Assembly (NCBI GenBank): GCA_964544055.1
Contig: CAZJAA010000009.1
Location: forward strand, 1-64,000
Length of the DNA stretch: 64,000 nt
DNA from: SIG299 sp964544055
GTDB lineage: Bacteria > Bacillota > Clostridia > Lachnospirales > Lachnospiraceae
Reading direction: 5' to 3'
The position numbers and the translations under genes were made by a program. Position 1 is the stretch's first letter, and the number at the start of each line of letters is the position of its first letter. Below the pieces are notes generated by a model that was not told the DNA's origin, ran no database searches, and saw only the letters and a list, made by a program, of their open reading frames with translations. Shown one piece after another: positions 49,637 to 59,136 of this stretch.

Positions 49637-50887
49637 TTATCTGGCATCTTTTCTTTCTTTCATTGCTGCTTCGATGTCTTCTACCGTGCGTACAATATCT
49701 GCGGAAAGAACTTCACAGCCGTTTTCCGTAATCAATAAATCGTCCTCAATACGGATGCCGATTTCCTCTTCATCAATATAAAGCCCCGGCTCGTCGGTAA
49801 TAATCATGCCCGGAGCAAGCTTTTCCAGTTCCGGAACCGTTACATCATGCACATCAATACCAAGATGATGAGACACACCGTGCATATAATATCTGCTTAT
49901 TTCTTCTTCCTTTGTAATCAGACCAAGCTCCATTAAGCCCTCGGCAAGTACCTTCTTACAACACTCATTTAATTCTTTTAACGTCATGCCCGGCTTGGCG
50001 GTTCGTGCTACTGTGCGGTTTGCCTTTAACACAAGATTATAAAACTGCTTCTGACGCTCGGTAAATGCTCCGCTTACCGGATAAGTTCTTGTAATATCGG
50101 CATTATAACCCTTTACTCTGGCACCAAGGTCTAATAAAATCAGCGTATTTTCCTTGCATTCGTTACGGTTTGTTTCATAGTGAAGCATCGTGCCGTTAAT
50201 GCCGGAGCCGGCAATCGTTGGAAATGCCATACCGTCCGCACCAAGTGCCTTTACTTTATATTCAAATTCTGCCTGCACCTGATATTCCATCATGCCGGGC
50301 TGTAACGTAGCAAGCACATGATTTAACGCAGCTTCCGTTACTTTTATTGCTTCTTTCGTCACCTTAACTTCTTCCTCATCTTTTATCATTCGCAGAGCCG
50401 CCACTACCGGATAAATATTACCAACCATTGTGCCCAGATATGCTTTTGCAAACTCCTGTGCTTTTACCAGATTGAAATCCGGCAAATCGTTTTTCTGGTA
50501 CCGATAAGTATCAAAATACACCTTGTTTGGCAGCTTGCGGTTCATAATTCTGTCCAGTGTAGCTTCCAGGCTGTCAATCATGGAAATATTTTCTATTCCA
50601 CTGACTTCTTTTGCCTCCTCCTGTGTCATTTTTTTACCAACCCAACGCTCCACAGATTCATCAATCGGCTCAATAAATAATATTTCTTCAAGACTTTCTC
50701 CGCACTTGTCAATGATTAATGCCATGTTTTCCCTGCGGATGCCGGTCAGATAAAAGAATTGACGGTTTGCCTCAAAATGCTGGTAGGCGTCTGCACTGAT
50801 ATGCAGTGCGTCACCGGAATAGAGCACCAGAATACTCTTATCTTCCATCTGATCATATACTTTTTTTCTTCTCTCTTTATAATTCAT
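49637..50887 (-). CDS. pepP: Xaa-Pro aminopeptidase (M24B)
   Basis: 416 aa metallo-aminopeptidase removing N-terminal residues before proline. It has an N-terminal creatinase-like domain (to ~170) and a pita-bread catalytic domain. Metal ligands can be seen in LILLDLGARVKGYNADITRTYPVSG (two Asp), HGVSHHLGIDVHD (His), IITDEPGLYIDEEEIGIRIEDD (two Glu). Length fits PepP. The ATG follows AGAGGAATT. It lies between prmA and rsmE, which are adjacent in Bacillus. Confidence 0.95.
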   Translation of the reverse strand: MNYKERRKKVYDQMEDKSILVLYSGDALHISADAYQHFEANRQFFYLTGIRRENMALIIDKCGESLEEILFIEPIDESVERWVGKKMTQEEAKEVSGIENISMIDSLEATLDRIMNRKLPNKVYFDTYRYQKNDLPDFNLVKAQEFAKAYLGTMVGNIYPVVAALRMIKDEEEVKVTKEAIKVTEAALNHVLATLQPGMMEYQVQAEFEYKVKALGADGMAFPTIAGSGINGTMLHYETNRNECKENTLILLDLGARVKGYNADITRTYPVSGAFTERQKQFYNLVLKANRTVARTAKPGMTLKELNECCKKVLAEGLMELGLITKEEEISRYYMHGVSHHLGIDVHDVTVPELEKLAPGMIITDEPGLYIDEEEIGIRIEDDLLITENGCEVLSADIVRTVEDIEAAMKERKDAR

Positions 50888-50935
50888 GGAATAAATTCCT
50901 CTCTTTTCTTCATTTTTTTCAGAAAGTACAATTTT

Positions 50936-51961
50936 CTAACACTGCTTTTTTCTGGCAGCATAAGAAAACCAGTCACCCATCTGCGTGGTTTCGAGAACTT
51001 CAAGACCATTGGCAAGCAGTGCTTCCTTTACTGCCTCTGCCTTTGTATTGATAATTCCGGAGCTGATAAACACCGCACCCGGTTTCATAAATTCGTCCGC
51101 TATTTCCGAAAGCGAAATGATAACATCTGCTAAAATATTTGCTACCACAACATCATAATTATTTCCAAGAATTACTCTGGATTCCGGCTCGGAAAGCACG
51201 TTGGAAAGATAAAAGCCACAGCCCTTTTCTGCCATTTCAAACACCGTGTAATCATTATCCTCATCCATGCCCGGCTTTGTCAATGCTGTTGCTGCACAAA
51301 TATCATTCTGGCAGGCATTTTCCCCGGAAACGGCAACTGCATTTTCATCAATATCGGTTCCCATAACAAAGGAAGCACCCAGTTTTCTTGCCGTAATAGA
51401 CAGAATTCCACTGCCACAGCCAAGATCTAATACTTTGTCTCCCGGTTTGACATATTTTTTTAAATTTAAAATACAAAGCTTGGTCGTTTCGTGAGAGCCG
51501 GTGCCAAAAGCAGTGCCTGGATCAATTTCAATTACCATGTCGCCTTCCTTTGTTTCCTCCAACTGTTCCCACGTTGGCTTTATGACTATGGTGTCATCCA
51601 CCCGGAATGGCTTAAAAAACGCTTTCCAGTTGTTAATCCAGTCAGCATCCTCTGTTTCAGAAATTGTAAAGCTTTTTGCTCCGGTATCCACAAAAGCAGA
51701 CAATTCCTCCAACCCTGCCTTGATTTCCGAAATTTTAGTGTAAACATCCTCTTCGTCTTCCAGATAAAAGTTAACGATTGCCTTTCCCTCATCCGGCGGA
51801 AGCTCCGGGAGAAAATCAATAAACATTTTTTTCCGGTCTTCTTCTGAAATTTGCACATTGTCTTCAATTTCTATGCCGTCAATCCCAAGCTCATTGAGCA
51901 TATCACTGACTAAGTCCACCGCCTCTGTTGTTGTTTCCAATGCAATTTTTTTCCATTTCAT
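50936..51961 (-). CDS. prmA: PrmA, ribosomal protein L11 methyltransferase
   Basis: 341 aa SAM-dependent enzyme trimethylating L11. The N-terminal L11-binding domain (KKIALETTTEAVDLVSDMLNELG...) is followed by a SAM domain with DPGTAFGTGSHETTKLC, VLDLGCGSGILSITARKLGA and VVANILADVIISL. It is somewhat longer than the usual ~310 aa because of an extra loop at about 235-262 (CAATALTKPGMDEDNDYT...). ATG preceded by a weak AGGT. It is separated from dnaJ by a terminator. Confidence 0.95.
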   Translation of the reverse strand: MKWKKIALETTTEAVDLVSDMLNELGIDGIEIEDNVQISEEDRKKMFIDFLPELPPDEGKAIVNFYLEDEEDVYTKISEIKAGLEELSAFVDTGAKSFTISETEDADWINNWKAFFKPFRVDDTIVIKPTWEQLEETKEGDMVIEIDPGTAFGTGSHETTKLCILNLKKYVKPGDKVLDLGCGSGILSITARKLGASFVMGTDIDENAVAVSGENACQNDICAATALTKPGMDEDNDYTVFEMAEKGCGFYLSNVLSEPESRVILGNNYDVVVANILADVIISLSEIADEFMKPGAVFISSGIINTKAEAVKEALLANGLEVLETTQMGDWFSYAARKKQC

Positions 51962-52081
51962 ACCTGTTTACCTGATTTTTATCCTTTCCAGAGTTTCTGT
52001 TCCCGTTGTTCTTCGGAGCAGACATTTTCAGCCCGCTTGGCAATTAAAATATAGAATTTTCCTGTTTCGGTTAAAACGCAC

Positions 52082-52116
52082 AAAAACAGACTAGCACCTT
52101 TTACTGTGCTACTCTG
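52082..52116 (-). terminator. Terminator of dnaJ
   Basis: On the minus strand CAGAGTAGCAC / GTGCTAGTCTG (one mismatch) is followed by TTTTTG, starting about 12 bases beyond the dnaJ stop. Confidence 0.8.
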
Positions 52117-52127
52117 CTTTGTTTAAC

Positions 52128-53315
52128 TTATTTGTCATCATCGACCAGATTGTCAAAAAATTCTTCCACTCTCTTTTTCATGCCTTTTTTTTCTGATTTT
52201 TTTTCAGAACCAGAAGAAGTTTTCTCGCCATTCATTACTTCATCCAGACGACGGATTGCTTCTTTTTGCTCACTGGTAAGCTTGGTCGGTACCTGCACCA
52301 CTAAGGTTACATAATGATCTCCCCTGACATCTTTATTCCGGAGAGACGGAACACCCTTGCTGCGTAAACGTACTTTGGTACCGGTCTGTGTTCCAGGTGC
52401 AACTGTGTACATTACATCTCCATCTACCGTACTAATCCGCACATCTCCGCCCAGTGCTGCTGTTGTAAAGCTAAGCGGAGCATTGGAGAAAATATCGGCA
52501 TCCTGACGCTGGAAAATCGGATGTGCACTTACTGCAACTTCTACCAACAAATCACCGCGCTCACCGCCACGTTCGCCCGGCTCACCTTTACCGCGGATAC
52601 GAATACTCTGACCATGATCAATACCTGCCGGAATTGACACCTGTATTTTTTTGCGGGCAGTTTTATAGCCCACGCCACGGCAATCCGGACATTTTTCTTT
52701 TACAATTTTACCCATACCACGGCAGTCTGGACATGGCTGCAAGGTCTGGGAAATACCAAACAACGACTGCTGTGTATATGCAACCTGACCGCGTCCACCA
52801 CACTTCTTACAGGTTTCTGCAGAAGTACCCGGCTTGGCACCGGAGCCGTGACAGGTAGTACATTCTTCCTTAAGATTTAAGTCCAGATCTTTTTCCGTAC
52901 CGAAGACTGCCTCTTCAAAGGTAATACGGATTCCCGCACGGGTATTGGCACCCTTAACCGGACCGTTATTGCTGCGGCGTCTTCCACCGCCTCCAAATAA
53001 ATCTCCAAAAATATCTCCAAAGCTGCCAAACAGGTCACTCATGTCACCGGAGAATTCAAAGCCTCCGCCTCCCATGCCGCCCTGTTCAAAGGCTGCATGA
53101 CCAAACTGGTCGTACTGGCGACGCTTTTCTGCATCACTCAGCACAGCATATGCTTCGGCTGCTTCTTTAAACTTGGCTTCTGCCTCTTTGTCTCCGGGAT
53201 TGGCATCCGGATGATATTTCTTTGCAACTTTACGATATGCACTTTTTATTTCTGCATCAGAAGCACCTTTCGCAATGCCAAGGACCTCATAATAATCTCG
53301 TTTACTCTCTGCCAT
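52128..53315 (-). CDS. dnaJ: Chaperone DnaJ
   Basis: Type I Hsp40, 395 aa, delivering substrates to DnaK. It has a J domain (1-70) with YHPDANPGD, a Gly/Phe-rich region (~75-115), four zinc-finger repeats CTTCHGSG, CKKCGGRG, CPDCRGMG and CPDCRGVG, and a C-terminal substrate domain. The last ~30 residues are a charged Lys/Ser/Glu tail. ATG preceded by TAGGTGATAAT. It can be made from the hrcA operon and from an apparent promoter of its own between dnaK and dnaJ. Confidence 0.98.
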   Translation of the reverse strand: MAESKRDYYEVLGIAKGASDAEIKSAYRKVAKKYHPDANPGDKEAEAKFKEAAEAYAVLSDAEKRRQYDQFGHAAFEQGGMGGGGFEFSGDMSDLFGSFGDIFGDLFGGGGRRRSNNGPVKGANTRAGIRITFEEAVFGTEKDLDLNLKEECTTCHGSGAKPGTSAETCKKCGGRGQVAYTQQSLFGISQTLQPCPDCRGMGKIVKEKCPDCRGVGYKTARKKIQVSIPAGIDHGQSIRIRGKGEPGERGGERGDLLVEVAVSAHPIFQRQDADIFSNAPLSFTTAALGGDVRISTVDGDVMYTVAPGTQTGTKVRLRSKGVPSLRNKDVRGDHYVTLVVQVPTKLTSEQKEAIRRLDEVMNGEKTSSGSEKKSEKKGMKKRVEEFFDNLVDDDK

Positions 53316-53380
53316 ATTATCACCTAAGTTTCATCAGCTTTTACAAATCATTTTCGATTTGCCATATATAATGCAATAGA

Positions 53381-53412
53381 ATGACATCTGTGGAATCCTC
53401 CACAGATGTCAT
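53381..53412. repeat. Perfect 14-bp hairpin between dnaK and dnaJ
   Basis: ATGACATCTGTGGA and its exact complement surround a four-base loop. Neither strand has a following T-run. It lies five bases downstream of the dnaJ promoter -10 box, so a transcript from that promoter would begin essentially with this hairpin. Confidence 0.7.
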
Positions 53413-53417
53413 TACTA

Positions 53418-53446
53418 TTTATACCATAATTACGCATGAATTGCAA
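53418..53446 (-). promoter_or_regulatory. Candidate dnaJ promoter
   Basis: On the minus strand TTGCAA (53446-53441), 17 bases, TATAAA (53423-53418). It lies after dnaK and about 100 bases before the dnaJ start. Confidence 0.6.
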
Positions 53447-53506
53447 GAATTCGTTCTTTCGGAATGCAATATTCTTATTTTTCCGTGCGTAATCAAATTT
53501 TAACTA

Positions 53507-55387
53507 CTAAACCTCTCTGTAGTCACCGTCTACTACGTCATCCTGATAGGAGGTATTCTGACCGCCCATATCAGCACCGCCATTAAAGCCAGCACCCATA
53601 TCCGGACCTGCGCCCTGCGCACCCTGTGCCTGCTCATAAAGCTTTGCAAATAAAGCCTGTGCACTGTTCATCAGCTTTTCTTTTGCTGCCTTGATATCAG
53701 CAACCTCGCCCTCAGACATCACTTCAGGATTTGTCTTTTCGATGAGTTCCTTTAAGTGAGCAAGGTCTGCTTCTACTGCGGACTTTTCATCTGCACTAAT
53801 CTTGTCACCAACCTCGCCCAGAGCTTTTTCGGTCTGGAATACCATGGAATCTGCATCATTTCTTACTTCTACGGCTTCCTTACGCTTCTTATCCTGTGCT
53901 TCGTACTCAGCAGCTTCTTTTACTGCCTTTTCGATATCAGCATCGGAAAGATTGGAGCCTGCGGTAATGGTAATATGCTGTTCTCTGCCTGTTCCAAGAT
54001 CCTTAGCAGATACATTTACGATACCATTAGCATCGATATCAAATGTAACCTCAATCTGTGGAACACCTCTTCTTGCTGGCGGAATACCATCCAGACGGAA
54101 CTGGCCAAGACTCTTGTTGTCTCTGGCAAACTGACGCTCACCCTGTACAACATTGATGTCTACAGCACTCTGGTTATCAGCTGCGGTAGAGAAAATCTGG
54201 CTCTTCTTGGTAGGAATGGTTGTATTTCTTTCAATCAGTCTGGTAGCCACACCGCCCATGGTTTCGATGGACAGGGACAATGGGGTAACATCCAGAAGAA
54301 GAATGTCGCCTGCACCTGCATCACCAGCAAGCTTGCCACCCTGAATGGAAGCACCCAGTGCTACACATTCATCCGGATTTAATGTCTTGCTTGGTTCATG
54401 ACCTGTTAACTGCTTTACCTTATCCTGAACAGCAGGAATTCTTGTAGAACCACCAACTAATAATACCTTGGAAAGTTCGGATGCGGACATGCCGGCATCT
54501 CTTAAAGCGTTCTGAACCGGTGTTGCTGTTCTTTCAACTAAATCGTGTGTCAGCTCATCAAACTTAGCACGGGTTAAGTTCATATCAAAGTGCTTTGGAC
54601 CCTCAGCGGTTGCTGTGATGAACGGAAGGTTGATGTTTGTTGTTGTCTGGGAGGACAACTCCTTCTTTGCCTTTTCTGCTGCTTCCTTTAATCTCTGCAT
54701 AGCCATCTTATCTGTGGATAAATCAACGCCTTCTGCTTTCTTAAATTCATCTACAAAGTATCTGCTGATTCTTTCATCAAAGTCATCACCGCCCAGACGG
54801 TTATCACCGGAGGTTGCAAGAACTTCAATAACTCCATCACCAATTTCAATGATGGAAACATCGAATGTACCGCCACCTAAGTCATAAACCATGATCTTCT
54901 GCTCCTTTTCGTTATCAAGACCATAAGCAAGTGCGGCTGCAGTAGGCTCGTTGATAATTCTCTTAACGTCAAGACCTGCAATTCGTCCAGCATCCTTGGT
55001 TGCCTGTCTCTGGGAGTCATTGAAGTATGCAGGAACTGTAATAACAGCCTCCGATACGGATTCGCCCAGATAGCTTTCTGCATCTGCCTTTAATTTCTGC
55101 AGAATCATTGCGGAAATCTCCTGTGGGGAAAACTTCTTGTCGTCAATGCTGATTCTGAAATCTGTACCCATATGTCTCTTGATGGAAGAGATGGTCTTGT
55201 CAGCGTTTGTAACTGCCTGACGCTTTGCAGCTTCACCTACAATACGCTCACCTGTCTTTGTGAATGCAACGACGGAAGGTGTTGTTCTTGCACCTTCAGT
55301 ATTTGCAATAACTACCGGTTTGCCGCCTTCCATAACGGCAACACAGGAGTTGGTTGTACCTAAGTCAATACCAATAATCTTACTCAT
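53507..55387 (-). CDS. dnaK: Chaperone DnaK
   Basis: Hsp70, 626 aa. The ATPase domain has IIGIDLGTTNSCVAVMEGG, VYDLGGGTFDVSIIEIGDG and VLLVGGSTRIPAVQ; the substrate domain (~385-500) is followed by an alpha-helical lid and a Gly/Ala/Met-rich tail ending in DVVDGDYREV. ATP-driven folding with DnaJ and GrpE. ATG preceded by AAAGGAGAT, 30 bases after grpE. Confidence 0.99.
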   Translation of the reverse strand: MSKIIGIDLGTTNSCVAVMEGGKPVVIANTEGARTTPSVVAFTKTGERIVGEAAKRQAVTNADKTISSIKRHMGTDFRISIDDKKFSPQEISAMILQKLKADAESYLGESVSEAVITVPAYFNDSQRQATKDAGRIAGLDVKRIINEPTAAALAYGLDNEKEQKIMVYDLGGGTFDVSIIEIGDGVIEVLATSGDNRLGGDDFDERISRYFVDEFKKAEGVDLSTDKMAMQRLKEAAEKAKKELSSQTTTNINLPFITATAEGPKHFDMNLTRAKFDELTHDLVERTATPVQNALRDAGMSASELSKVLLVGGSTRIPAVQDKVKQLTGHEPSKTLNPDECVALGASIQGGKLAGDAGAGDILLLDVTPLSLSIETMGGVATRLIERNTTIPTKKSQIFSTAADNQSAVDINVVQGERQFARDNKSLGQFRLDGIPPARRGVPQIEVTFDIDANGIVNVSAKDLGTGREQHITITAGSNLSDADIEKAVKEAAEYEAQDKKRKEAVEVRNDADSMVFQTEKALGEVGDKISADEKSAVEADLAHLKELIEKTNPEVMSEGEVADIKAAKEKLMNSAQALFAKLYEQAQGAQGAGPDMGAGFNGGADMGGQNTSYQDDVVDGDYREV

Positions 55388-55417
55388 AATTCAGATCTCC
55401 TTTCTATCTTTGAAAAC

Positions 55418-56095
55418 TTAGTTTGCAACTTTAACCATAGAATGTCTTACAACACTCTCTTTATACATATAGCCTTTCTGAAACTCTTCAACAATGATGT
55501 TTTCACCCACGTTTTCATCCTCTACATGCATCACTGCATTGTGAAAATCCGGGTTAAACTCGCTGCCTACTGCTTCGATTGGCTTTACGCCTGTTTGTTC
55601 TAACACTGTCATAAAGTGCTTATACACCTTTTCCATACCCTGGGCAAAAGCATCATTTTCCATTACCTCCGGGGATACGGTTGCAAGGCCTCGTTCCATG
55701 TTATCGATAACCGGAAGGATTTTTTCTATAATGTCCTTTGCCCCGATTTCAAACATCTGGGATTTTTCCCGTTCCGAACGTTTTCTAAAATTGTCAAATT
55801 CTGCCATCTGACGCATCAGACGGTCGTTTAATTCTTCAATTTTTTCATCCTTTTTGTCTTTCTTTTCCTTCTTTTTAAAGAAGCCTTTCTTTTCTTCCGG
55901 TTCATCAGAAGTTTCCGCAGCCGTAGTTTCCGCTGCATCGCTTTCCGTGGTTTCCTCATTTTCCGTGGTTTCCACTGTTTCTGCTGCACTCTCTGCAACA
56001 CTTTCTGCAGCTTCCGACGTTTCCTGCTCCGTCACAGCTTCCTGTGTTTCTGCTGCATCCATTTTTACCTGATTTTCTAAATCTTTGGCGTTCAC
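55418..56095 (-). CDS. grpE: Nucleotide exchange factor GrpE
   Basis: 225 aa exchange factor for DnaK. Residues 1-~75 form a Glu/Thr/Ala-rich low-complexity tail, then the long coiled coil (EKIEELNDRLMRQMAEFDNFRKRSEREK) and the beta domain with PEVMENDAFAQGMEKVYKHF, FNPDFHNAVMHVED and GYMYKESVVRHSMVKVAN. It starts at GTG 56095, with AGAGG ten bases upstream. Between hrcA (17 bases) and dnaK. Confidence 0.97.
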   Translation of the reverse strand: MNAKDLENQVKMDAAETQEAVTEQETSEAAESVAESAAETVETTENEETTESDAAETTAAETSDEPEEKKGFFKKKEKKDKKDEKIEELNDRLMRQMAEFDNFRKRSEREKSQMFEIGAKDIIEKILPVIDNMERGLATVSPEVMENDAFAQGMEKVYKHFMTVLEQTGVKPIEAVGSEFNPDFHNAVMHVEDENVGENIIVEEFQKGYMYKESVVRHSMVKVAN

Positions 56096-56112
56096 TTTCT
56101 CACGTCCTCTTT

Positions 56113-57144
56113 CTATTTCTTATATATTTCGTCCAGCTGGGTACGGATTGTTTTTAAAGTAGTAACTACTTTTTCATAATCCATTCGTTTTGGTCCGACA
56201 ATACCTATCTTTCCATAAACACCATCTGTTAATTCATAAGTTGCTGTAACTACCGAACAGTCTTTCATAGACTCCATGGTTGTTTCGTTTCCAATATACA
56301 CCTGGATTTCATTGGAATCATCGGCTTCTTTTTTCATAAGCTCCGTAATTTCTTTTTTTTCTTCCAACGCATACAATAGCTGGGAAACGTTGTTATTATC
56401 ACCAAGCTCCGGATACTTTAACATATTGGTTGCACCGCTTGTGTATACTTTAACCTTATCCTCTTCTCCGATTGCCTGTGCAATGGCATCCAGAATATCA
56501 CTGACAATGCCGCCAAATCCATCGGACTGCATTTTTATCTGTTGGATGACATCCAGATTGATTTCGGATAAGTCAAGTCCCTGTAAATAAGTATTTAAAA
56601 GAATGTTCAGTTTTAAAATGACTTCTTTTTCTACCGGAACACTGGTGGCAATCATCTTGTTTTTTACAATATTGCCTTCAATCACAATAACTGCAAGCAA
56701 CTGACCGGCATCCACCTCCGTCAACTGCAAAAATTTTACTTTGCGGCTGCGGTACATCGGTGTCGTTACCATGGCAGCATAATTGGTGTTGACTGCCAGA
56801 AGCTTTGTTACCTGCTCAAGCATGGTTTCCATTTTATCTGCCTTTGCAAGTTTTTCGCCGAGAAGTGTTTTCATTTCTTCCACTTCCTGCTCCCTAGTTT
56901 CCATCATGGTATCAACATAAAGACGATAACCTTTGTCGGAAGGAATGCGTCCTGCCGAAGTGTGTGGCTGGACAATGTAGCCCATTTCTTCTAAGTCAGC
57001 CATTTCGTTTCGAATTGTTGCCGAGCTTAAATTCAGGTCTGTAAACTTGGAAATGGTTCTGGAGCCTACTGGCTCACCTGTTTCCAGATAATTACGGATG
57101 ATAGCCTGTAAGATTTTCAGTTTTCTGTCATCTAACCGCTCCAT
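56113..57144 (-). CDS. hrcA: Heat-shock repressor HrcA
   Basis: 343 aa repressor binding CIRCE, kept active by GroEL. The N-terminal winged helix is DDRKLKILQAIIRNYLETGEPVGSRTIS..., followed by LSSATIRNEMADLEEMGYI and HTSAGRIPSDKGYRLYVD, then the ligand domain. ATG 57144 chosen, with GGAGG seven bases upstream; a ten-codon extension would start inside the CIRCE element. First gene of hrcA-grpE-dnaK-dnaJ and self-regulated. Confidence 0.97.
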   Translation of the reverse strand: MERLDDRKLKILQAIIRNYLETGEPVGSRTISKFTDLNLSSATIRNEMADLEEMGYIVQPHTSAGRIPSDKGYRLYVDTMMETREQEVEEMKTLLGEKLAKADKMETMLEQVTKLLAVNTNYAAMVTTPMYRSRKVKFLQLTEVDAGQLLAVIVIEGNIVKNKMIATSVPVEKEVILKLNILLNTYLQGLDLSEINLDVIQQIKMQSDGFGGIVSDILDAIAQAIGEEDKVKVYTSGATNMLKYPELGDNNNVSQLLYALEEKKEITELMKKEADDSNEIQVYIGNETTMESMKDCSVVTATYELTDGVYGKIGIVGPKRMDYEKVVTTLKTIRTQLDEIYKK

Positions 57145-57167
57145 CTGGCGCCTCCGTTTCTTGGTTG

Positions 57168-57194
57168 TTAGCACTCGTTTGTTTGGAGTGCTAA
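57168..57194. promoter_or_regulatory. CIRCE operator of hrcA
   Basis: TTAGCACTC-N9-GAGTGCTAA, a perfect match to the CIRCE consensus. It lies between the -10 box and the hrcA start codon, so bound HrcA would block its own operon. Confidence 0.97.
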
Positions 57195-57208
57195 CACCTT
57201 ATGGATAT

Positions 57209-57245
57209 AAAATAGCACCTGACGGAAGAAATGTCAAGTGCTATT
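57209..57245 (-). promoter_or_regulatory. hrcA promoter embedded in a hairpin
   Basis: On the minus strand TTGACA (57237-57232), 17 bases, TATTTT (57214-57209). The same bases form a stem, AATAGCAC (57245-57238) with GTGCTATT (57218-57211), with an inner GAC/GTC, followed by TTTAT. This could also act as a weak terminator for the glycoside hydrolase gene that ends at 57256. Confidence 0.75.
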
Positions 57246-57255
57246 CTGAAAGTTT

Positions 57256-59121
57256 TTATTTTTTAATATAACGGAACGTAACTTCCATTGTTGTTACTTC
57301 TCCAAACAAATTCTGGTCAAGTGGACATGGGGTACAGTTATTTACGCTTCCCATCATGGATCTTGCTTCCACCGGAAGCGTAGTTACCCATGCATTATAT
57401 AAATTTACTCTGGTGCAGATTCCGTCATCACTTGTTGTATAAGGCAGACCGGACATGGATACGGTTTCACCATTAAGCTTGATTTCCGTAACGTGCATAA
57501 TATAACCAGGGAACAACGTTTCACCATTTCCGATTCCAACGGCACAGAAAGTAACTCCATTGGCATAGCCAGCAGAAGTTCCTGTAAAATCCAGAGCCAC
57601 GGTATAAGTACCCTCACCTGTAACTTCCACATCCGTTGCCACCAGACCTGCTGTTGCCGAAGCCGGTGCATAGGTGTCACCCACGCTGTAGCTGGTGCTC
57701 CAGTCACTGGAAGTATACATAATCCATGCTTTTGCTTCATCCGGAGCCAGAGCTTCTGCTTCCGGAGCTGCTTCCAGAATTTCTGTCATGCGATACTCTG
57801 CGGTTTCTTTCACGTTTTCCATTTTCAGCTTCATCTGTGCTTCGTAATTTCTTGTAAGGAAGAAATCTTTGTATTCCTCAATCAGTGCACAATTGTAACG
57901 ATTATACATATTATTGCAGTCCCAGAGAACCGGGCAATAGCCATACAAATCGCAGTTGGCAAGATAATTTTCCATATACAGGGTTCTGTTGTTCTTGACA
58001 GCGTTATTTTCAAATAAAACACCCCATTCGCCAATGACAACTCCATAGCCCTGCTCTGTAAATTGAGTCATCATTTTCAGAGTGTCGTTCATATACTGAA
58101 TTTCCTGCTTGCTGCCCCAGTCTTCCACGCTGGTAAAAATACAGTAGTTAGATGGATCATAATAATGTACGGATACTAACAGCTTATTTTCTACGATATC
58201 TGTTGGCATCTGGAATCTTGCATCACAGGTGTTTGCGATATTCGTATTGGTGCCGGCAATTAAAAGGAAGCGATCTGCATTGTTTCCTCCGGTGCTTCTT
58301 ACCGTGTCCACAAATGCCTGATTAATTTTATTTGCTGTTGTATACCACTCATCTTCCGTAAGTGTTCCGGAATCTGCACAGACATCCGTATCATTTAAAC
58401 GATTTCCAAGCTCTTCGTTACCGGATTCAAAAATCAGCTTGTAAGACTTATCAGCATACTCCGTAGCAATTTGCGTCCACATTTCTATGTACATCTCCAT
58501 TGCCGCTTCTCTGGTCACTTCCGTGGCAGAACCAAACATTCCCCACCAGCCGCCGTCCCAGTGGTCATTGACAATGACAAACATATCGGCATTAAGTGCG
58601 TAGTCGATGATTTCGCCCACACGGTCTAAATAAGACTGATTGATGGTATAATCCCCATCTTCATAATTCATGGCATTGGTCCAGGCTACCGGCACCCGAA
58701 GGGTATCAAAGCCTGCTTTCTTCATGCCATCCACCATTTCCTGAGTTGTTACTGGCTGACCCCAAGCAGTTTCATATTTGGAAGTATCCGCTCCAACACC
58801 ATAATTGGAACGTCCATACGCCTCCATGGTGTTTCCAAGGTTAATGCCGTTGCCCATTTGTTCCGATACTTCTAAAGCTGTTGCATTTTTCAAATAAGAA
58901 GACAATTCATCCGGCAGATCTGATACTGGTCCTGTTGGCGGTGTCGGTTCTGCCGTTGGTTCCGGTGCTTTGGTTGCTTCTGTCTCTGCTTTGGTCGGCT
59001 CCGGTGTTACTGTTTCGGTTTGTGTGTTTTTCGGCTGTTCTGCGTTTCCACAGCCTGCTGCTCCGGCAAGCAAGGCTGCCGAAAGCAGCAGTGTTGCCAG
59101 TTTTTTCATTGTTTTTTTCAT
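57256..59121 (-). CDS. Family 5 glycoside hydrolase lipoprotein (endoglucanase-like)
   Basis: 621 aa. It has a lipoprotein signal with lipobox LAGAAGC (Cys near residue 24), a Thr/Pro/Glu linker to about 67, and a GH5 (beta/alpha)8 domain at about 85-445. This opens with GNGINLGNTMEAYG, with RVPVAWTN, NDHWDGGWWG, the acid/base in FESGNEELG and the nucleophile in VVIGEWGVLF. The usual NEP reads NEE, though the catalytic Glu is kept. A C-terminal beta-rich domain (~480-621, ending VTFRYIKK) is probably carbohydrate binding, family not identified. It would degrade beta-glucan or a related plant polysaccharide at the cell surface. I chose ATG 59121, seven bases after AGGAGG; an ATG at 59130 overlaps that site. 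Confidence 0.9.
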   Translation of the reverse strand: MKKTMKKLATLLLSAALLAGAAGCGNAEQPKNTQTETVTPEPTKAETEATKAPEPTAEPTPPTGPVSDLPDELSSYLKNATALEVSEQMGNGINLGNTMEAYGRSNYGVGADTSKYETAWGQPVTTQEMVDGMKKAGFDTLRVPVAWTNAMNYEDGDYTINQSYLDRVGEIIDYALNADMFVIVNDHWDGGWWGMFGSATEVTREAAMEMYIEMWTQIATEYADKSYKLIFESGNEELGNRLNDTDVCADSGTLTEDEWYTTANKINQAFVDTVRSTGGNNADRFLLIAGTNTNIANTCDARFQMPTDIVENKLLVSVHYYDPSNYCIFTSVEDWGSKQEIQYMNDTLKMMTQFTEQGYGVVIGEWGVLFENNAVKNNRTLYMENYLANCDLYGYCPVLWDCNNMYNRYNCALIEEYKDFFLTRNYEAQMKLKMENVKETAEYRMTEILEAAPEAEALAPDEAKAWIMYTSSDWSTSYSVGDTYAPASATAGLVATDVEVTGEGTYTVALDFTGTSAGYANGVTFCAVGIGNGETLFPGYIMHVTEIKLNGETVSMSGLPYTTSDDGICTRVNLYNAWVTTLPVEARSMMGSVNNCTPCPLDQNLFGEVTTMEVTFRYIKK

Positions 59122-59136
59122 TTGATACATCCTCCT

